A stretch of 7,220 bases of DNA, from the NCBI GenBank assembly GCA_020056895.1, contig JAGVGV010000048.1, positions 1 to 7,220 on the forward strand, in the 5' to 3' direction. A program made the translations under genes and the position numbers. The stretch comes from Deltaproteobacteria bacterium. GTDB taxonomy: Bacteria; Desulfobacterota; Desulfarculia; Adiutricales; JAGVGV01. The notes under the pieces were generated by a model that saw nothing but the letters and a program-made list of their open reading frames with translations, was not told the origin of the DNA and did no database searches. Below, in pieces: positions 1 to 6,579 of the stretch (position 1 is the stretch's first letter; each line of letters starts with the position of its first letter).

Positions 1-1
1 A

Positions 2-1060
2 GAAGACCTCGATTTCGACCTGGGCGACGAAGCGCCGGGTGAAGAACCCGCTCCGGCCGCCGCCGAAGCCGCTCTCCCGGAAGAAGAGGGCCTCGATTTC
101 GACCTGGGCGATGAAGCGCCGGGTGAAGAACCCGCTCCGGCCGCCGCCGAAGCCGCTACGGCTGAAGAGGACGATCTCGACTTCGATCTGGGCGAAGCCG
201 AAAAGCCTGTCCCGGCCGCCACATCCGAAGCGGTCTCCGACGATCTCGATTTTGATCTAGCCGACGTGATGGGCGCCGAAGAAGAAGCCGCGCTAATCCC
301 CGAAGAAGACCAATCCGCTCCAGGCCTTTCCGCTGGCCCGGAAGTGGAGCCTCGGACCCAAATCGATATAGTCCAACCCCGCATCGTGGAAGCGCCGGCC
401 CTGGACGCCGAAGACCTGGAGGAAGCGCCCACCATCGAAATGACGGTGGCGCCGCCGGCGGTGGAAGAGGAGGATCTGGACAAGGAACTGGCGGCCATGG
501 AAGCGGAATTCCATTCGGACCAAGTGGGAACGGCCTCGGAAGCCGACCAGCCCAAATTCATGACGGACAGCCACGTGGATTTGGATATCGACCATTTCCT
601 GGCCCAGGACGAAACGTTGGCTCCGCCGGCCGGAACCGCCCGGGAGGCATCAAGCGAAGCCGACATCGAAGAAGACCTGGAATTCAGCCTGGAGGAATCC
701 CTGGTCGAAGCGGCGCCGAAGGCTCCGGAAGCCGAAGTGGTAAGCCTTGAAGTGGGACCGGAGGACGTGGATTTCGGGCTGGTCCCACCCCTTCCGGAAG
801 AAAAACCCAAGCCCTCGGCGTCGGCGTCTCCGGCCCGTTTAGAGGTCGGCGACGAAGACGTGGACCTCCGGCTCAAATCCGAAACTCCAACTCCGGCCCC
901 GGCGCTGGAAGGGCTCGACCCCGCCAAGCTGGAAGCCTTGATCGAAAAAACCGTTCGCCGGAGCGTGGAGCAGGTTCTGGAACGATTGCTGCCCAAGGTG
1001 ATCGAGGAAGTGGTTTCGCGGGAGATCGAAAAACTGCTTCGGGAAATGGAAAACGCCTGA
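2..1060 (+). CDS. Acidic repeat-rich, probably disordered protein with C-terminal helical segment (5' end outside window)
   Basis: The frame is open from the first bases to the TGA at 1058-1060, giving 352 visible residues; the true start lies upstream. GTG 266 and ATG 269 are internal, because the same repeat-coding frame runs unbroken before them. Visible residues 3-86 are tandem repeats built on L-D-F-D-L-G followed by an E/P/A-rich linker. Residues 87-309 remain strongly acidic and proline-rich, with two degenerate L-E-V-G-x-E-D-V-D copies (743-781 and 836-874), and look disordered. Residues 310-352 change character: regular L/I/V spacing with alternating charge, including LPKVIEEVVSREIEKLL, predicts amphipathic helices. 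No membrane segment, signal peptide or enzyme motif is visible. An acidic Pro-rich stretch plus C-terminal oligomerising helices recalls PopZ-type polar scaffolds; acidic repeats also occur in FimV-like proteins. Both are resemblances by eye, not assignments. It lies just upstream of cheA on the same strand. Coding status is firm; function is unknown. Confidence 0.88.
   Translation, partial: EDLDFDLGDEAPGEEPAPAAAEAALPEEEGLDFDLGDEAPGEEPAPAAAEAATAEEDDLDFDLGEAEKPVPAATSEAVSDDLDFDLADVMGAEEEAALIPEEDQSAPGLSAGPEVEPRTQIDIVQPRIVEAPALDAEDLEEAPTIEMTVAPPAVEEEDLDKELAAMEAEFHSDQVGTASEADQPKFMTDSHVDLDIDHFLAQDETLAPPAGTAREASSEADIEEDLEFSLEESLVEAAPKAPEAEVVSLEVGPEDVDFGLVPPLPEEKPKPSASASPARLEVGDEDVDLRLKSETPTPAPALEGLDPAKLEALIEKTVRRSVEQVLERLLPKVIEEVVSREIEKLLREMENA
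8..262 (+). repeat. In-frame tandem repeat, 84-bp (28-codon) unit
   Basis: Copy 1 is 8-91 and copy 2 is 92-175. Their first 66 bases differ at one synonymous position (C28 versus T112), and over the full 84 bases I count 10 differences. Copy 3 (176-244) is shortened to 69 bp and diverged, and a decayed fourth copy of the L-D-F-D-L core starts at 245. Lengths stay multiples of three, so the reading frame is kept. The codons just before copy 1 (E-D) match the end of a repeat, so more copies probably lie left of the window. Near-identity at silent positions points to recent duplication or gene conversion. Confidence 0.95.
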
Positions 1061-1106
1061 ACCCGGTACACCTGGGGGCATGGTTTATAAGTTATTAGGG
1101 GATTTC

Positions 1107-1136
1107 GCGTCCGCCCGATTCCCGAGCGGCGGACGC
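1107..1136 (+). other. 9-bp perfect inverted repeat (RNA hairpin) between the acidic-protein gene and cheA
   Basis: GCGTCCGCC (1107-1115) is exactly complementary to GGCGGACGC (1128-1136), with a 12-base loop. No T-run follows directly, so it is not a textbook terminator alone. It lies 24 bp before a second hairpin that does have a T-run. It could be a leader structure, a mRNA 3'-end stabiliser, or a protein-binding palindrome. Confidence 0.55.
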
Positions 1137-1159
1137 CAATTTGGAACCATCCATCGGGC

Positions 1160-1182
1160 GGGCGGGTCCCGCCCCATTTTTT
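1160..1182 (+). terminator. Candidate rho-independent terminator or attenuator upstream of cheA
   Basis: A GC-only stem, GGGCGG-GTC-CCGCCC (1160-1174), is followed after two bases by six T's (1177-1182), the right order for termination of + strand transcription. It would end the transcript of the acidic-protein gene 100 bp past its stop. Only about 50 bp then remain before the cheA GTG, with no convincing promoter in them, so partial termination (attenuation) within one operon is also possible. The stem is short, which limits confidence. Confidence 0.42.
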
Positions 1183-1222
1183 CCATCATTGTCCCCAACA
1201 CGGCCCCAGGCGGGCGGTTTCC

Positions 1223-1226
1223 GGAG
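1223..1226 (+). promoter_or_regulatory. Shine-Dalgarno site that fixes the cheA start
   Basis: GGAG lies 7 bases before GTG 1234. This supports GTG 1234 over the upstream in-frame TTG at 1141, whose 31 extra residues would be low-complexity and would be encoded across the terminator-like hairpin. Confidence 0.7.
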
Positions 1227-1233
1227 CTTCGGG

Positions 1234-3960
1234 GTGAACAGAGAACTCCTTCAGCTTTTTTTCACGGAAACCAGCGAGATCATTGAAGCCATGGAGGCGG
1301 GTCTCCTGGCGCTTGAAAAAAACCCGGGGGACCGCGACCAGCTTCATTCGGTCTTCCGGGCGGCACATACGCTCAAAGGCAACGCGGCCACGGTGGGGGG
1401 CTTGGACCGGCTGGTGGAATTCGCCCATATCCAGGAAAACGTGCTGGATATGATCCGGCATGGCCGCCTGGCGCTGACGGACGAAGTGATGTCGGCGCTC
1501 CTGGCTTCGGTGGACGCGCTCAAAGCCGGCTTCAAGCGTCTTCTGGCGGGCCAGACCTACCAGGAATTCCTGGAACCGGTCAAGGCCTCGTTGATGAACC
1601 TGGACCCCGAAACCGAAGGCGGCGGTTGGGAACGTTCCAGCCGCCCCGTCGCATCGGCGCCACCGGCGGCCTCCACCGAAGCCGGCCGGAGCCTGGCGGC
1701 TGAAAGCGGCGGGTTCAACCTTCAAGGGGACCGGATCCGTTTTTTTCTGCCCGGTCATGCTCCGGTTCAAGGCAGCTTCGAAGTGCCTCGCGCCCAAGTT
1801 GAATCCGCCCTGTTCACCGACCGCCGTATTTTCGCTTTTTGGATATTGGAAGACCGCCTCCCCGCGGACTGGGACCGGCTTGCCTTCCGTCAAAGGATGG
1901 AAACCTATGCGCTTCCCCTGGGCCGGGCCCGGCAGGCGGTCCAGGGCCGGTCCGTGGACCTTTGGCTGGTCACATCGGTTTTGGAACTGCCCGGTCTGAT
2001 GGCCCTGGCTTTGGAACTGCCCGGGGACCAATTGTTCACCTATTCCATGGAAGACCTTCGGGCCGCGCTGGCCTCGTCGCCGCTTATCGAGGCGTCGCCG
2101 CCGGTCCCGGAGCCTTACGAACCGCGAAAACACCACCTGACCCGATCCGATCTTCCCCCTTCGGCGGCCGTTCCGAGCGACCCGCTGAAGCCGGCGGAGA
2201 CCCCGGAAGCCTTGGATTCCATCCGCGTAAACGTGGACCTCATCGACCGCCTGATGAATCTGGCCGGGGAACTGGTGCTGGGACGAAACCAGCTCACCCG
2301 GTTGCTGAAAGATTCGGTGGAACAGGTCAAGGGCCTGGCCGGGTTGGTGCAGCACGTGAATCAGGTCACCACCAACATCCAGGACCGGACCATGCAGATG
2401 CGCATGCAACCCCTGGGCAACGTTCTTTCCCGTTTTCCTCGGATGGTGATGGAGCTGGCCCGAACCCTGGGCAAGGAAGTGGAATTGAAGATCGAAGGCG
2501 CCGAAGTGGAACTGGATAGATCGATCCTTCAGGCGCTTTCCGATCCCATGACCCACCTGTTACGGAACGCCGTGGACCACGGGTTGGAACCACCCACGGA
2601 TCGGACGGCCCGGAACAAACCGCCGGCCGGCCGGATCGTCATCAAGGCTTTTCATGACGAAGGCCGGGTGAACATCGCGGTTTCGGATGACGGCCGGGGC
2701 ATCGATCCGGACCGAGTAGTGGAAAAGGCGATCAAATCCGGGTTGGTGGATCTGGCCCGGGCGCGGCAGATGAGCCACCCCGAAAAGCTGTCTCTGATTT
2801 TTCTGCCGGGTTTTTCCACGGCCGAGGCCATTACGGATGTTTCCGGCCGGGGCGTGGGCATGGATGTGGTCCGGACGAACATAGAAAGGATCGGCGGCAG
2901 CCTCGAGATAGAAAGCCTGCCCGACCAGGGCACCACGGTCCGGCTTCGGCTGCCCCTGACCCTGGCCATCATTCCCTGCCTGATGGTCCGGGCTCTGGGC
3001 CAAACCTTCGCCGTGCCCCAACGGGACGTGGCCGAAATGGTGGCCGTGGGTCGTGATGAAATGGCCCGAAAACTGCTCAAGGTGGGCGACGCGCCCGTTA
3101 TGCGCCGGCGGGACAGGCTTTTGCCTCTGATCCGCCTGGCCGATACGCTCCGGCGAAAACCCACGGCGGGTTCCGGCGGCCGTCCACGCCCGGTCCCGGC
3201 CGATTCCGCCGACTCCTTGCCCGAAACCTTGTTCGTGGTGGTGCTTCGCCTGGGGCCGCACCGGTACGGGCTGATCGTGGATGAACTTTTGGACACCGAA
3301 GAAATCGTGGTCAAACCCCTTTCCGAACACATCCAGGGTTGCCGTTTTTTCAGCGGCACCACCATCCTGGGAGACGGCCGGGTGGCCATGATCCTTTCCG
3401 CCGTCGGCATGGCCGCCGACGCCGGTCTGGATTTCAAGGAATTCGAAGCCCGCGAACGGAAAAAGGCCGAACAAGCGAAAAAATCAGCCCGAACCGAAGA
3501 AACCCGGGCCTTGGTCCTATTCAACAACGCGACCGATGAATTTTTCGCCTTGGCCCTGTCCGAAGTGGCCCGGCTGGAGGTCATCGCGCCTCAGGCCATG
3601 GAAAAAATCGGCGGCCGGCTGTACCTCCCGTACCGCGGCGGCAGCCTAAGGCTGATCCGGCTGGAAGACCTTCTCCCCGTTTCGCCGCCGCCTTCGGACG
3701 CACGGGAACTTTTTGTTTTGATCCCCCGAACGGCCGGCCCGCCGGTGGGTTTTCTAGCCAGCCGGATCGTGGATACGTTGGAAACCAATGTCCGCGTGGA
3801 CCCGGACCGGTTCACCACGCCGGGGGTTCGAGGCGCCGCCGTTCTGGACGGCCGGCTGGTCCTGTTCTTGGACGCCGAACGCCTGCTGGGACTCCTGGAC
3901 CACCAAAACGGCGGTTATCACGGGGGCCTGAAACCTTTGGCCCACGCCCCGGCCGCTTGA
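1234..3960 (+). CDS. cheA: Chemotaxis-type histidine kinase CheA with two C-terminal CheW-like domains
   Basis: A cytoplasmic kinase expected to autophosphorylate on an Hpt histidine and pass phosphate to a receiver such as the CheY downstream. GTG 1234 gives 908 aa. Residues 1-105 are the P1/Hpt domain, with phospho-acceptor H45 in AAHTLKG. Residues 160-282 form a compact-looking domain I cannot assign, sitting where P2 (CheY/CheB binding) is usual. After a Pro-rich linker, P3 begins at about 329 (SIRVNVDLIDRLMNLAGEL). The ATPase domain carries the N box (H441, N445 in RNAVDHG), G1 D485-D-G-R-G, and the F/G2 region ending SGRGVGMD (537-544), all intact. A CheW-like P5 spans about 580-735, with a Pro/Ser-rich insertion, and a second, more diverged CheW-like domain spans about 758-893. 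Two CheW modules may let it couple to receptors without a separate CheW; that is inference. No fused receiver domain is present. The family call is very secure, but the pathway (flagellar, pili or other) is not shown. Confidence 0.97.
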   Translation: MNRELLQLFFTETSEIIEAMEAGLLALEKNPGDRDQLHSVFRAAHTLKGNAATVGGLDRLVEFAHIQENVLDMIRHGRLALTDEVMSALLASVDALKAGFKRLLAGQTYQEFLEPVKASLMNLDPETEGGGWERSSRPVASAPPAASTEAGRSLAAESGGFNLQGDRIRFFLPGHAPVQGSFEVPRAQVESALFTDRRIFAFWILEDRLPADWDRLAFRQRMETYALPLGRARQAVQGRSVDLWLVTSVLELPGLMALALELPGDQLFTYSMEDLRAALASSPLIEASPPVPEPYEPRKHHLTRSDLPPSAAVPSDPLKPAETPEALDSIRVNVDLIDRLMNLAGELVLGRNQLTRLLKDSVEQVKGLAGLVQHVNQVTTNIQDRTMQMRMQPLGNVLSRFPRMVMELARTLGKEVELKIEGAEVELDRSILQALSDPMTHLLRNAVDHGLEPPTDRTARNKPPAGRIVIKAFHDEGRVNIAVSDDGRGIDPDRVVEKAIKSGLVDLARARQMSHPEKLSLIFLPGFSTAEAITDVSGRGVGMDVVRTNIERIGGSLEIESLPDQGTTVRLRLPLTLAIIPCLMVRALGQTFAVPQRDVAEMVAVGRDEMARKLLKVGDAPVMRRRDRLLPLIRLADTLRRKPTAGSGGRPRPVPADSADSLPETLFVVVLRLGPHRYGLIVDELLDTEEIVVKPLSEHIQGCRFFSGTTILGDGRVAMILSAVGMAADAGLDFKEFEARERKKAEQAKKSARTEETRALVLFNNATDEFFALALSEVARLEVIAPQAMEKIGGRLYLPYRGGSLRLIRLEDLLPVSPPPSDARELFVLIPRTAGPPVGFLASRIVDTLETNVRVDPDRFTTPGVRGAAVLDGRLVLFLDAERLLGLLDHQNGGYHGGLKPLAHAPAA
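1980..2024 (+). repeat. Short direct repeat inside cheA (15 bp, period 30)
   Basis: TTTGGAACTGCCCGG occurs at 1980-1994 and again at 2010-2024, encoding successive LELPG motifs exactly 10 residues apart within the unassigned domain. Identity at the DNA level suggests a recent 30-bp in-frame duplication rather than convergent protein sequence. Confidence 0.7.
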
Positions 3961-3986
3961 CCTCTTTCGCCCGTATGCGTTATACA
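3957..3986 (+). promoter_or_regulatory. Candidate sigma70-type promoter for the cheY-type gene
   Basis: TTGACC (3957-3962) overlaps the cheA stop codon and is followed after 18 bp by TATACA (3981-3986). The match is 5/6 plus 4/6. Transcription would start near 3993, about 60 bases before the GTG of the receiver gene. It could let the receiver be made in excess over the kinase. The spacer is slightly long and the -10 box is weak, so this is a suggestion only. Confidence 0.33.
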
Positions 3987-4051
3987 GATGATGGAAGCCC
4001 TGGGGTGGGCCTACGGGGCTGATAAATCCGCCGCTGGAGAGTACAACGCCG

Positions 4052-4465
4052 GTGTCTTCCAGGGATTTCACCGTCCTGACCGTGGACGATTCCAAGCTGA
4101 TCCGGCAAAATGTCCGTAAAATCCTGCTTGATATTCATATTCCCGACATCCTGGAAGCCGAAGACGGCCAGGAAGCCACGGAAATAATATCCCGCCGTCG
4201 GGTGGACCTGATTATTTCGGATTGGACCATGCCCCGGATGAACGGCCAGGAACTGCTGGAATGGGTGCGAAGCAACCCTGGCACTCTGACCACCCCATTC
4301 ATCATGCTCACCGCCGAAGGGGACCAGCAGCGGGTGCTGGCGGCCTTGAAGGGAGGGGTGAACAATTACATCGTGAAACCGTTCAAGCCGGATATTCTTT
4401 ACCGCAAGATCCGCCAGTTCCTGCCGCCGGAAAACCAGCACCAGATCACGGCATTGGGGTACTAG
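4052..4465 (+). CDS. cheY: Stand-alone CheY-type response-regulator receiver
   Basis: A 137-residue single-domain receiver with no DNA-binding or enzymatic output domain. The full active site is visible: acidic pair D12/D13 (TVDDSKLIR), phospho-acceptor D57 in SDWTMPRMNG, switch residues T87 and Y106, and K109 in the KPF motif. The DWTMPRMNG signature is typical of CheY rather than of transcriptional regulators. It lies 91 bp after cheA on the same strand, so it is the obvious phosphate acceptor of that kinase; its target (flagellar motor, pilus machinery or other) cannot be told. The GTG start is preferred because it gives the usual short lead before the first beta strand; the best Shine-Dalgarno, GGAG (4036-4039), is 12 bases away, longer than usual. 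An in-frame TGA at 3989-3991 rules out a much longer N-terminus. The symbol rests on domain type and on adjacency to cheA. Confidence 0.94.
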   Translation: MSSRDFTVLTVDDSKLIRQNVRKILLDIHIPDILEAEDGQEATEIISRRRVDLIISDWTMPRMNGQELLEWVRSNPGTLTTPFIMLTAEGDQQRVLAALKGGVNNYIVKPFKPDILYRKIRQFLPPENQHQITALGY

Positions 4466-4512
4466 CGACGAACGGCCGATAGACCGGACCACCGGCGTCA
4501 GGATGGGCCTTT

Positions 4513-5157
4513 ATGACAACCCAGCGAACAAGAATTCCCGCTCCTCTTTTCCATTCACTCTTGGATATTTTTCCCTCTCCGCTCTTCGTGGTTGACGAGG
4601 ATGTCCGTATTCAGCTTTTCAACATCGCCGCCGAGCCGCTCCTGGGGCCCGTTCCGGAACAAACGCTCAACCGTCGAGGCGGCGACGCGGTCCAATGCAC
4701 CCATCATTTTGAAGTGCCCGAAGGATGCGGTCACTCGACCCTCTGCTCGGATTGCGTGATCCGGGGCTCCGTTGGAGAAGCCTTTGCTGGTAAAAAAGTC
4801 ACGCGGGCCAAAACCCGAATGGACCTTCGGACCTCGGACGGCCAGACCCGAAGTGTCTTTTTACTGGTGACCGCCGCTCCTTTCGAATTCGATGGCCTCA
4901 AACGAGCCCTTCTCATCATCGAGGATATCAGTTCCCTGACGGAACTGAGGTCCCTCCTGCCCATCTGTTCGTACTGCCATAAAATTCGGACCGACGGGGA
5001 CTATTGGCAGCGGGTGGAAACGTATCTCTCCCGGCAGCTCGACACCGACATCACTCATGGCATCTGCCCAAGCTGCCTGGAAAAAGTGAAAAAGGACCTC
5101 GATCAAACCAAAAAAACATGGCGACAGGCGGAGGGCGGCGGTCCGGAATCCGGGTAG
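4513..5157 (+). CDS. Small PAS-domain protein with cysteine cluster and CxxC...HGICPxC C-terminal module
   Basis: 214 aa, no signal peptide or membrane segment, probably cytosolic. Residues 12-140 read as a PAS domain (SLLDIFPSPLFVVDEDVRI at the start, ending LLIIEDIS). Inserted in it is a Cys/His-rich stretch with C62, H64, H65, C72, H74, C78 and C81, in a C-x9-GCG-x4-CxxC layout. The tail (148-192) has LPICSYCHKIR with C152/C155, then a Y-W and THGICPSC with H182, C185 and C188. This tail recurs at the end of many bacterial PAS, GAF and kinase proteins and looks like a small metal-binding module. No kinase, GGDEF, methyl-acceptor or DNA-binding domain is present, so output must be through protein contact. 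ATG 4513 has AGGA at 4500-4503, nine bases upstream. It follows the receiver gene by 47 bp and probably shares its transcript. The cysteines suggest redox, metal or cofactor sensing; the ligand is unknown. Confidence 0.86.
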   Translation: MTTQRTRIPAPLFHSLLDIFPSPLFVVDEDVRIQLFNIAAEPLLGPVPEQTLNRRGGDAVQCTHHFEVPEGCGHSTLCSDCVIRGSVGEAFAGKKVTRAKTRMDLRTSDGQTRSVFLLVTAAPFEFDGLKRALLIIEDISSLTELRSLLPICSYCHKIRTDGDYWQRVETYLSRQLDTDITHGICPSCLEKVKKDLDQTKKTWRQAEGGGPESG

Positions 5158-5160
5158 GAT

Positions 5161-5180
5161 GGCCGCGCCGCGGGGCGGCC
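5161..5180. terminator. GC-rich palindrome between convergent genes, possible bidirectional terminator
   Basis: GGCCGC (5161-5166) pairs with GCGGCC (5175-5180) across an 8-base loop, inside the 36-bp gap where the PAS gene and the MocR-type gene converge. The position suits a shared terminator, but neither strand has a T-run after the stem, and such G+C-rich palindromes arise easily at this base composition. Confidence 0.25.
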
Positions 5181-5193
5181 GATAATCGATCCT

Positions 5194-6579
5194 TCACACG
5201 ATCATGGGCGGTGGGAGCGGGGCCTGTCCCAGAAGATCGGCCAGCACCTGCAGGCCGCCGGCCAGAGCTTCCAAACTCGGGGCCGCGCTGAGCGACACCC
5301 GCACCGCCGCCGGAACCGGCGTGGGCGGGACCACGAAGGTTTCCGCGCCGATGACCGACACCCCCCGCCGAGCCGCTTCCTGAACCAGCCGTTCGGGCCG
5401 CCAGGGTTCCGGAAGTTCCAGCCATAAATGGTATGCCCGGGGGTGCGTTCGAAACCGGAACGGGGACAGCACCGCCGAAGCCAGCCGCTGCCGCCGGGCC
5501 GCCTCCTCCTGCTTGCGCCGTAGAACCAGCCGGGCCGTCCCATCCTCGATCCATCGGGCCGCCAGTTCCGCCATCAGCGGCGGAGCCATCCAAATGGTGG
5601 CCGAAACGGACCGGGCCAAGCGGGCCAGCACCGCGTCCGGACCCGTCACGTACGCCACCCTCAACCCCCCGGCCAACATCTTGCTGGTTCCGGCGATCAG
5701 CACCGTTCGTTCCGGCGCCAGAGCGGCCAGAGGCGGAGGCGGATCCGGATAAAGCAGACGGTGCACGTCGTCCTCGATCAGCCAAAGATCGTGATTCCGG
5801 GCCGTTTCCACTAGTTCCATCCGCCGCCGGGCGGACAGCGTGAGGGTGGTGGGATTCTGCAGGGTGGGCATCAGGTACATGACCCGCGCCCCGGTTTTAC
5901 GGCAGGCGGCGGCCAGGGCGTCGGGGCACGGGCCGTCCGGGTCCATGGCCACGGCTTCCAGCCGCAAGCCCAAAAGCTCGGCCGCGGCTTTCAACCCCGG
6001 ATACGTCAGTTCTTCCACCAAAAGGGTTTCCCCGGGCTTGAGCAGCGTGGCCACCACGGCCAAGATGGCGTGCTGGGCTCCGGCCGTGATCACCACCCGT
6101 TCCGCGGACGTTTCCACCCCATACCACCGTATCCATTCCACGCCCGCGCCCCGGTGCCGATCATGCCCGGCGGACGGTTGATAATGGAGCAGGTCCTGGA
6201 TCCCGGGCCGGCGGGCCATGTCGGCCAGAGCCTGGGCCAGATCGGGGTCTTCGGAATAAATGGGTGTGTTCAACCCCAGATCCAGATTCCGGCTGGTGGC
6301 ATGTTCGAATATGGCGGTGAACAAGCGCTGGTTCGAGGAGGCCGCCACGAAGGTCCCCCGCCCTACCTGACCGGACACCAGCCCCCGCCGCTGAGCTTCG
6401 GCATAGGCCCGGGTCACCGTGCCCACCGTCACCCCCAGGACGTCGGCCAAGTCCCGGTGCGTGGGCAAACGGTCCCCCGGCTGAAGCCGCCCGGTTTGAA
6501 CGTCGTCGGCCAAAGCGGAAGCGATGGCCCGGTATTTGGGGCCGGATTGTTGTTCGATGGTGGGAACCCAAATTGTCAT
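5194..6579 (-). CDS. MocR-family transcriptional regulator (GntR winged helix + PLP aminotransferase-like domain)
   Basis: 461 aa, the usual MocR length. Residues 12-80 are a GntR winged helix-turn-helix (PKYRAIASALADDV, LPTHRDLADVLGVTVGTVTRAY, GRGTFV). Residues from about 98 are a fold-type-I aminotransferase-like domain with the PLP-site residues present: Y193 in LTYPG, N242 in LQNPTT, D270 in IEDDVH, Schiff-base lysine K300 in GTSKMLAGGLR, and R427 in AVRVSLS as the expected carboxylate contact. It should therefore bind PLP and probably sense an amino acid or amine as an external aldimine. It is transcribed divergently from an azlC-type exporter gene, the classical arrangement for a MocR regulator and its target, so an aliphatic amino acid is a reasonable effector guess. 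There is no Shine-Dalgarno before the ATG, and the predicted transcription start falls at the ATG itself. Family certain; regulon and ligand inferred. Confidence 0.95.
   Translation of the reverse strand: MTIWVPTIEQQSGPKYRAIASALADDVQTGRLQPGDRLPTHRDLADVLGVTVGTVTRAYAEAQRRGLVSGQVGRGTFVAASSNQRLFTAIFEHATSRNLDLGLNTPIYSEDPDLAQALADMARRPGIQDLLHYQPSAGHDRHRGAGVEWIRWYGVETSAERVVITAGAQHAILAVVATLLKPGETLLVEELTYPGLKAAAELLGLRLEAVAMDPDGPCPDALAAACRKTGARVMYLMPTLQNPTTLTLSARRRMELVETARNHDLWLIEDDVHRLLYPDPPPPLAALAPERTVLIAGTSKMLAGGLRVAYVTGPDAVLARLARSVSATIWMAPPLMAELAARWIEDGTARLVLRRKQEEAARRQRLASAVLSPFRFRTHPRAYHLWLELPEPWRPERLVQEAARRGVSVIGAETFVVPPTPVPAAVRVSLSAAPSLEALAGGLQVLADLLGQAPLPPPMIV

Noticed and set aside
39..260. 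Basic, Pro/Arg/Lys-rich 73-residue ORF in the repeat region
   Set aside because: It is the +1-shifted reading of the acidic repeat array. Its repetitiveness is imposed by the real frame, which stays open from base 2 to 1060.
266..268. GTG 266 / ATG 269 as the true start of the acidic-protein gene
   Set aside because: The same frame is open upstream and encodes the matching D-L-D-F-D-L repeats, so these are internal codons of a gene that begins before the window.
1141..1233. TTG 1141 as the cheA start, adding 31 residues
   Set aside because: The extra residues are Pro/Gly/Arg-rich and cross the terminator-like hairpin, and GTG 1234 has a well-placed GGAG and gives a normal Hpt N-terminus.
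1080..1286. 68-residue + strand ORF spanning the gap before cheA
   Set aside because: It runs through both hairpins and into cheA in another frame, has no ribosome-binding site, and shows no recognisable protein features.
1186..2556. 456-residue ORF on the - strand opposite cheA
   Set aside because: It is antisense to a fully conserved CheA; long antisense ORFs are common at this G+C content. Its composition (many His, Gln, Arg) is typical of a shadow frame.
3996..4020. Weak AGCCC/GGGCT hairpin after cheA as a terminator or riboswitch
   Set aside because: The stem is only five pairs with a large loop and no T-run, and I could match no known riboswitch core in the region.
3975..4022. 15-residue mini-ORF between cheA and the receiver gene
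   Set aside because: It has no Shine-Dalgarno, its residues are unremarkable, and it overlaps the predicted -10 and transcript start.
5051..5785. 244-residue Gly/Ala/Arg-rich ORF on the - strand
   Set aside because: It is an out-of-frame reading of the MocR-type gene, which has all the expected wHTH and PLP-site motifs in the adjoining frame.
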